A program made the translations under genes and the position numbers. From contig ML677333.1 of assembly GCA_007922305.1 (NCBI GenBank), forward strand, positions 11,884,502-11,948,501: a stretch of 64,000 nt of DNA, written 5' to 3'. This DNA is from Dermatemys mawii (Eukaryota; Chordata; Testudines; Dermatemydidae). The stretch's first letter is position 1, and each line of letters starts with the position of its first letter. Shown here piece after piece: positions 59,123-64,000 of the stretch. The notes beneath the pieces are model-generated. The model saw nothing but the letters and a program-made list of their open reading frames with translations, was not told the origin of the DNA and did no database searches.

Positions 59123-59320
59123 GTAACAATAAACAGAAGCATTATTCTTAAATACACATACAGTATTGAAACACTACATTAAAATGCACTGCTACTAACA
59201 TACCTAACACTTTCTTGCTGACCTTTCACAAGCACAGATGCCAGCGAACACCCCGAGCATGGTGAATGTACCCTGGGGTGGGGGACATTGTGCCTGGGAG
59301 AAAAGCAATGTGAAAGGGTC

Positions 59321-60139
59321 TGTCATAAATATAGAGAGAAGGGTAGAATAAAATCCCTCCATGGCAACTATACTGAATTGCTTTACCTGTCAGGGGTTAA
59401 GTAGTTCAAATAACCTAGTTGTCACCCGACCAGGAGGACCAATGAGGAAAGAAGATTCTTGCAAATCTGGAGTGGGGAGTTTGTGTTCTCTCTTTGTTGT
59501 TTCCTCTCCGGACATAGGGCGAGACCAAGCAGGTACAACATCTCCTGAAAATATACCTGAAATAATAGATATAAAATCACAGAAATTGTAAGTAAGGCAA
59601 GAAAATGCACGTTAGGTTATCTTTTGATTTGGCTTATGAATTTTTCTATGCTACAGAGGTAGTTTTATTCCTGTTTTTGTATTGTAAAGCTGAGCCCAGT
59701 GAGGAATCCTCTGTGTTTTAAATCTTTTTATTACCCTTTTCATTACCTTCCATCCTGATTTTGCAGGTGTGATTCTTTTACTTTTTCCTTATAAATAAAG
59801 TTCTTCTTTTAAGAACATGATTGATTTCAGTGTCCTGAAGACAAAGGGTCTGGTCTGTGCTTTCATTGCTAAGGCAATTGTTTGGTATATTATTCTCAAG
59901 CCTCCCTGAGAAAGGGAGTGAAAGGTCGGGGGTGGGGTGGGGATATTTTGCAGGATAGGGATGCCAAGTGACTCTTCCCTGAATTTTTGTGTAAATCACT
60001 CAGTGGTGACAGCAATACTGTTCAAGGACAAGAGAAGGAATTTGTGCCTTGAGGAAGTATTAACCTAAGTTGGTAGAATATAATCTTAGGGGGTCTTTCA
60101 TGCGGGTCCCCACATCTGCACCCCAGAGTTCAGAGCGGG
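59321..60139 (+). mobile_element. LTR in plus orientation, 3' end shortened
   Basis: Begins 'tgtcataaatatagagagaa' and ends at 'gagttcagagcggg'. The order matches the second LTR at 60930-61725 read on the other strand, including 'ccccacatctgcaccccaga' near the end. The terminal 'aatcctgaca' of that copy is absent here. Flanks 'gggtc' (59316-59320) and 'gggta' (60140-60144) agree at 4 of 5, a possible duplication. AATAAA ('ataaataaagttcttc') is at about 59791-59805. It is a solo LTR of a retrovirus-like or Gypsy element, with no genes. Confidence 0.8.
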
Positions 60140-60144
60140 GGGTA

Positions 60145-60929
60145 CACAGGGCACTTATTGGGGGGCAATACTCTAAACTTTCCCACTGTTTCCCACATGC
60201 CGGGGTCATTGTGGCAGATATCTTGCTGCTGAGGGTAAGCAGGGAAGCAAGGATGCTTCTGTTACATGCTTGCAGTTTCTGCTCCGGTCCCTATGCTGCT
60301 CACCTGTGTGTCACTTTAGTCTCTGCCCAAGAGATTGCAGAATGGTGTGAGAAAGTGTCCCTCAATAGGGGAAGGAACAAAGCAGCTCTGCCAAGGAACC
60401 TTTGGCAGAGGATTGCCAAGTACCTCCAGGAAAGTTTCCTAGAGATCTCTCTGGAGGATTCCTGTGAAATCTTGGTGTGCATCAACACTCTGTTCTGCTG
60501 TACTGCCTAACTGCAGGGGGAAATGCCCAGCAAACAGAAACAAAGCCAGCCTTGTACGTTTCTCCGCTCTCAACCCACCTCCACACTTCACAAAGCAAAA
60601 CCACTTGCCGGCGGTCTCCTTTCCTGCTCCTTGCCAGAGAGTCGACTGCCAAGATTGGATAGACACTTCCAGAGTGGAGAACAGCTCCTGGCTGCATGCA
60701 GCACCGGGCGACCCCGCCATGGGTCCACACCATCTTCTTTCTCCTCTGGGTTAGGTTCAGTTTCCATTGGCTCCAGCCCTATCAAAATATCCATGGTGCT
60801 GTTGGCGGTGGAGGTGGGGTCACCACCCATGATAGCGTCCAACTCCTTGGCCTGGAGCGCAGCACCGGAGTGACAGTTTGCCTATCTCACCTTCTAGTAC
60901 ATGTGCCTCAGCTCCTTCACCTTTGTTCT
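60145..60929 (-). pseudogene. Harbinger Myb-like gene, middle part
   Basis: On the minus strand, 60842-60730 reads 'DAIMGGDPTSTANSTMDI' and then 'GLEPMETEPNPEEKEDG', and in another frame 60715-60630 reads 'GSPGAACSQELFSTLEVS'. Both are blocks of the region following the SANT domain in turtle Harbinger second proteins ('ILGGDPTSTA', 'SQELFST'). The lower part (60145-60590) looks like intron or spacer; its plus-strand 146-codon frame (60070-60510) has no domain. Frameshifts separate the blocks. Confidence 0.75.
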
Positions 60930-61725
60930 TGTCAGGATTGCCTCCCCACTCTGAACTCTAGGGTACAGATGTAGGGACCCGCATGAAAAAAGAAATAACA
61001 CTCCCCAAGCTTATTTTACCAGCTTGGGTTAAAATGTTTTTCCCCAGAACACAACTTCTTCTGTGTCTGGATTTGGTATGCTGCCACTGTCAAGTGAGAA
61101 TGTCTCAAAAAACTATTGGACATGGGCCACTTGAAGCCCCTCTTTCTCTTTCCACAAAACCCCCAAACTTATTCCCTCCCTGGGAAGCTTGAAAGAAAAG
61201 CCTCGCCTGATCCTGCGAGACGTACCCGATCCAAAACCAGGATCTTACACAATGGAAAACAAGCAGTCAGATTCTTAAAAGAAAGATTTTAATAAAAGAA
61301 AAAAAGAAAGGAATAAATCCCTATAACCATCAATAGAACAGCATCTACCATAATCAACAAAAGAATCAAGAACCCAAACCTCTCCCCCGAGGCAACTTTC
61401 TCCCACTGTTGATATCTCTGCTGAATCTTACAATATCAAGAAGCATCCAGCCAACACTCACCCCTGAGAACCCTCCAAGTGATAAAAAGAAGGTAAACTT
61501 ACTGACTACCTTACTTGATAGAAAGCTATAGTTACAGTGAAAGAAATAGGTGTGGTTCATCCCATAGCCGAGTTGAACAGAGAGGAGACCCAAAGAGAAA
61601 CTGAAACTCAAAATCCTTTGTCTCCTGAGGATTTTCTCATTGGTCAGTTGTCCACCTCTGAGGTTACCTTTAGCTTAACTCCTTACAGGTAAACAGTAAT
61701 TCTAGGGTATTTTATACTTATGACA
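60930..61725 (-). mobile_element. Solo LTR with a perfect 5-bp duplication
   Basis: On the minus strand the LTR begins 'tgtcataagtataaaatacc' (61725) and ends 'gaggcaatcctgaca' (60930). TGTCA...TGACA ends are seen. A perfect duplication 'gttct' flanks it (60925-60929, 61726-61730). A five-base duplication fits Gypsy or ERV-L-type insertions rather than 4-base gammaretrovirus-type ones. It interrupts the Myb-like gene between its SANT domain and middle part. No internal genes remain, which points to LTR-LTR recombination. Confidence 0.92.
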
Positions 61726-61940
61726 GTTCTGCACTGCAGTGTATCCTGAACATAGCCCTTTTTGCGCAAGCTGCCGAAATCTGGCTATAGGTATCGAAAT
61801 TCCTACCGCTGGAGCACAGCTGACTGGACAGCCTCCTTTCGCCATATAAAGATCAGATCCAGTAATTCTGCATTGCTCCAAGCAGTAGAGGGTTTGCTGC
61901 ATGGAGCTGCCATGGTCACCTGGGAAGTGATGTGAGCACT
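61726..61940 (-). pseudogene. Harbinger Myb/SANT-like DNA-binding domain
   Basis: On the minus strand 61905-61735 reads 'TWSNAELLDLIFIWRKEAVQ' and then, after a stop, 'LRKKGYVQDTLQC'. This is the trihelix/Myb_DNA-bind_4 pattern ('W...E...LI..W....VQ', then 'M.ERG..RD..QCR.K.K.L'). The gene would continue at 60925 across the solo LTR. At least two stops are present. Confidence 0.75.
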
Positions 61941-62249
61941 CCACACTGAGCAAACAGGGAGGGAAATTTCAAAATTTCCGAGGCTTTAAAGTGGGAAGAG
62001 CAGAAGTTTGTTTATCTGGCTGCAGGGCAGTGGAGTTGGAACTGTCGACCAGAGTTCTCATGATGGGCATTCTGAGACATCTTCTAGAGGCGTGGTATCT
62101 AGACTACCATTATGGTGATAAAACATTTGCATGAAAAGTCTTATCACTCTCATCAAAATGGTTTTATTATGTCATTGAAACTGAGGTGTTCCGTCTGTGA
62201 AAGTGGCTTTACAGTGTGTACACCTCCACTTGGCAGCGTGGACAAGGCC

Positions 62250-62866
62250 ATAGTCACTTCAGTGAGTGTGACTTGCTTCTGCTGCATCCACAGCAATTGA
62301 AAATATATCATTAGTATTGATAACACTTTGATTTTAACTGTTTTCCTAAAAAAAAAAGCCTGCCAATTTTTTGTTGTTTTTGTTTTACTTTAGTGAGGTT
62401 AAAACCAAGTATTGTGAAGAGTTATGTAATGCAAATTCAGCAGCTACAGAAATATGGTAATCAGGTTTGCCATTGCTGATATATGTTTTGAAATGCACAT
62501 ATATATGTCCCCCCCACCTGTAGTTATCTGTTTATATTATATGTATTTACAATTGTATAATTATCCCCTGTTCCACTGGAGAAGGGAAAGTGACAATTGT
62601 GTTTACAGTGGATGTAATTAATCAGAGTGGAAGGTTTTTCTGTTACTGTAACTGACCCATCCTACTCCCATTAAGGTCTTGGGACTGTATATGACCATAA
62701 ATCTAGTTTCAAGAGCTAACTGCACTTGTGAATGATTGAGGCAGGAAGAGTTACACAAAGGGGTCACCACTGGAAACAACAATCCATTAATTTTTTTTTT
62801 AATAGAAAAAACATTGCAGGCAGAAATGGAAGAAAATAACTAGTTAGTCTAGTGAGTTACAAAGCT
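62250..62866. other. Unassigned stretch
   Basis: No gene or named repeat recognised between the Harbinger element and the PLE dimer. Confidence 0.4.
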
Positions 62867-62877
62867 AAATGAATGTA

Positions 62878-63756
62878 AAAAGAATGGGAGTACTTGTGGC
62901 ACCTTAGAGATTAACAAATTTATTTCAGCATAAGCTTTCGTAGGCTATAGCCTACTTCATCGGATGCATAGAATGGAACACACAGTAGGTAAGATATATA
63001 TACACACAGAGAAAATATGTAAAGGTGGAAGTTATACCAATTCTAAGAGTTGACAAGAGATGTGAGGATACTTAACATAGATTCAATTAGGGTAATGACT
63101 CAGCCATTCCTAGTCTGTTTAACCCTATTTTGACAGTGTCCAATTTGCAAATTAATTTCAATTCAGCAGCTTCTCATTGGAGTCTGTTTCTGAAGTTTTT
63201 CTGTTTTAAAATTGTAACCTTCATATCTGTTATACAGTGACCAGGGAGATTGAAGTGTTTTCCTACCGGTTTTTGAATGTTATGATTACTCATGTCAGAT
63301 TTGTGTCCATTTATTCTTTTGTGTAGATACTGTCTGGTTTGGTCAATGTACATGGCAGAGAGGCATTGCCATCATGTGGCAATTAGGATTAAACGGACTG
63401 GGAATGGTTGGGTCATTACACCAATTGAATGTATGTTAAGTATCCTCACACCTTCTTGTCAACTATCTGAAATTGACCATCTTGATTATCATCACAAAAG
63501 GTTTTTTTCTCCTGCTGATAATAACCCATCTAAATTAAATAGCCTCTTAGAATTGGTATAACAAGTTCCACCTTTACATATTTTCTCTGTGTGTATCTAT
63601 ATCTTACCTTTTGTGTGTTCCATTCTATGAATCCGATGAAGTGGGCTATAGCCTACGAAAGCTTATGTTGAAATAAAATTATTAGTCTCTAAGGTGCCAC
63701 AAGTACTCCTGCTCCTTTTATGGGTATAGACTAACATGGCTGCTACTCTGAAACAT
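62878..63756. mobile_element. Penelope-like element, inverted dimer
   Basis: Two PLE 3' ends point outwards. The left arm (62881-63135, 'gtacttgtggcaccttagag') is the inverse of the right arm (63393-63756, ending 'gctgctactctgaaac'). The arms pair nearly throughout, except that the left lacks about 45 bases at its tip and about 110 bases internally. Between them lies single-copy PLE coding sequence (63136-63392) that continues the left arm. Flanks 'aaatgaatgta' (62867-62877) and 'aaattaatgta' (63757-63767) agree at 10 of 11, so the whole unit appears to be one insertion. Confidence 0.88.
63183..63392 (-). pseudogene. PLE GIY-YIG endonuclease domain, mutated
   Basis: Minus-strand open frame without its own ATG at the start: 'WQCLSAMYIDQTRQYLHKRI' then 'NGHKSDMSNHNIQKPVGKHF'. 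It is clearly the same domain as 47103-47390, but YIG is YID and the glutamate in 'PVGEHF' is lysine. It is cut on its N-terminal side by the switch into the right arm. Not functional. Confidence 0.88.
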
Positions 63757-63767
63757 AAATTAATGTA

Positions 63768-64000
63768 TTTTCTATTTACAAAAATAGGGCCTGATCTTCT
63801 CCTGCACCTGATGGAAGTGGGGAGTTGGTCACATCTGTACATAAAGCCCTTGTCTCATGCACGAAATCGTTGTGCCTGGGTTTTTTACCTTTAGCCCCTT
63901 GCCAAGGGTTTACCAGGAAGGGATCGTCTGTCCCATGGTACTGAAGGGAAGCTAGATGAAGAGACGATAATGCGTGAATTATTACATGGTACAGTGAAAT
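63768..64000. other. Unassigned window end
   Basis: No gene or repeat recognised. Confidence 0.4.

Larger units (their letters stand above)
56921..62249 (+). mobile_element. Harbinger-like DNA transposon, two genes, interrupted
   Basis: A 5.3-kb unit beginning 'ggtgatagctacattggcat' after TTA and ending near 'ggcagcgtggacaaggcc' followed by ATA. It carries a transposase pseudogene on plus (57288-58353) and a Myb/SANT-like gene on minus (about 61935 down to 58775). This convergent two-gene layout is typical of PIF/Harbinger elements, where the second protein helps the transposase to bind DNA and enter the nucleus. Two related LTR segments sit in the second gene (59321-60139 plus, 60930-61725 minus). 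Without them the element would be about 3.7 kb. Both genes are broken. Confidence 0.8.

Noticed and set aside
60070..60510. 146-codon plus-strand frame
   Set aside because: It starts inside an LTR and continues into the intron-like part of the Harbinger Myb gene, antisense to that gene.
59321..61725. A single provirus with two LTRs
   Set aside because: The LTRs are in opposite orientations, and the second has its own perfect 5-bp duplication; the sequence between them is Harbinger, not retroviral.
1..64000. CRISPR array or bacterial gene cluster
   Set aside because: No regularly spaced repeats; tandem arrays seen are short microsatellite or minisatellite runs, and the repeat content is vertebrate.

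Overview
This window looks like non-coding genomic DNA of an amniote, most probably a turtle. The reasons are the repeat families: several CR1 LINE fragments, many hAT and Harbinger-type DNA transposons, a Penelope-like element (PLE), a Ty3/Gypsy-like element and old MIR SINEs, with no Alu, B1 or avian-style compact genes. The species call rests on recognising these repeats by eye. I found no convincing host exon, tRNA, rRNA, CRISPR array or bacterial-style operon. Nearly every recognisable protein trace belongs to a mobile element and is broken.

Layout. 0-6 kb: a CR1 copy (minus strand) split by a 371-bp foreign insert, a MIR, and a CR1 3' end carrying a short tandem repeat. 6-17 kb: sparse, AT-rich, mostly unique sequence with a second long CR1 (13.07-14.72 kb), a third CR1 tail, and a 626-bp hAT element with 8-bp target-site duplications (TSDs). 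17-28 kb: small terminal-inverted-repeat elements, a possible solo LTR (19.8 kb), and a three-layer nest (25.8-27.3 kb). 28-36 kb: an AT-rich inverted-repeat element, a CR1 tail, an L1-like ORF2 remnant, a repeat cluster broken by a hAT insertion, and another hAT element. 37.2-41.6 kb: a degenerate Gypsy-like element on the minus strand with one LTR and recognisable RT, RNase H and integrase pieces. 46.7-47.9 kb: a 5'-truncated PLE with a perfect 13-bp TSD and a GIY-YIG endonuclease frame. 50-56 kb: more small DNA elements and CR1. 56.6-62.2 kb: a Harbinger-like transposon with a forward transposase pseudogene and a convergent Myb/SANT-like gene, the latter interrupted by two related LTRs in opposite orientations. 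62.9-63.76 kb: a second PLE copy organised as a head-to-head inverted dimer.

The best signals are structural: TSDs and nesting give a relative order of insertions, the PLE dimer suggests aberrant target-primed reverse transcription, and the Harbinger element shows two-gene convergent organisation. Nothing here shows an intact, functioning novel system.
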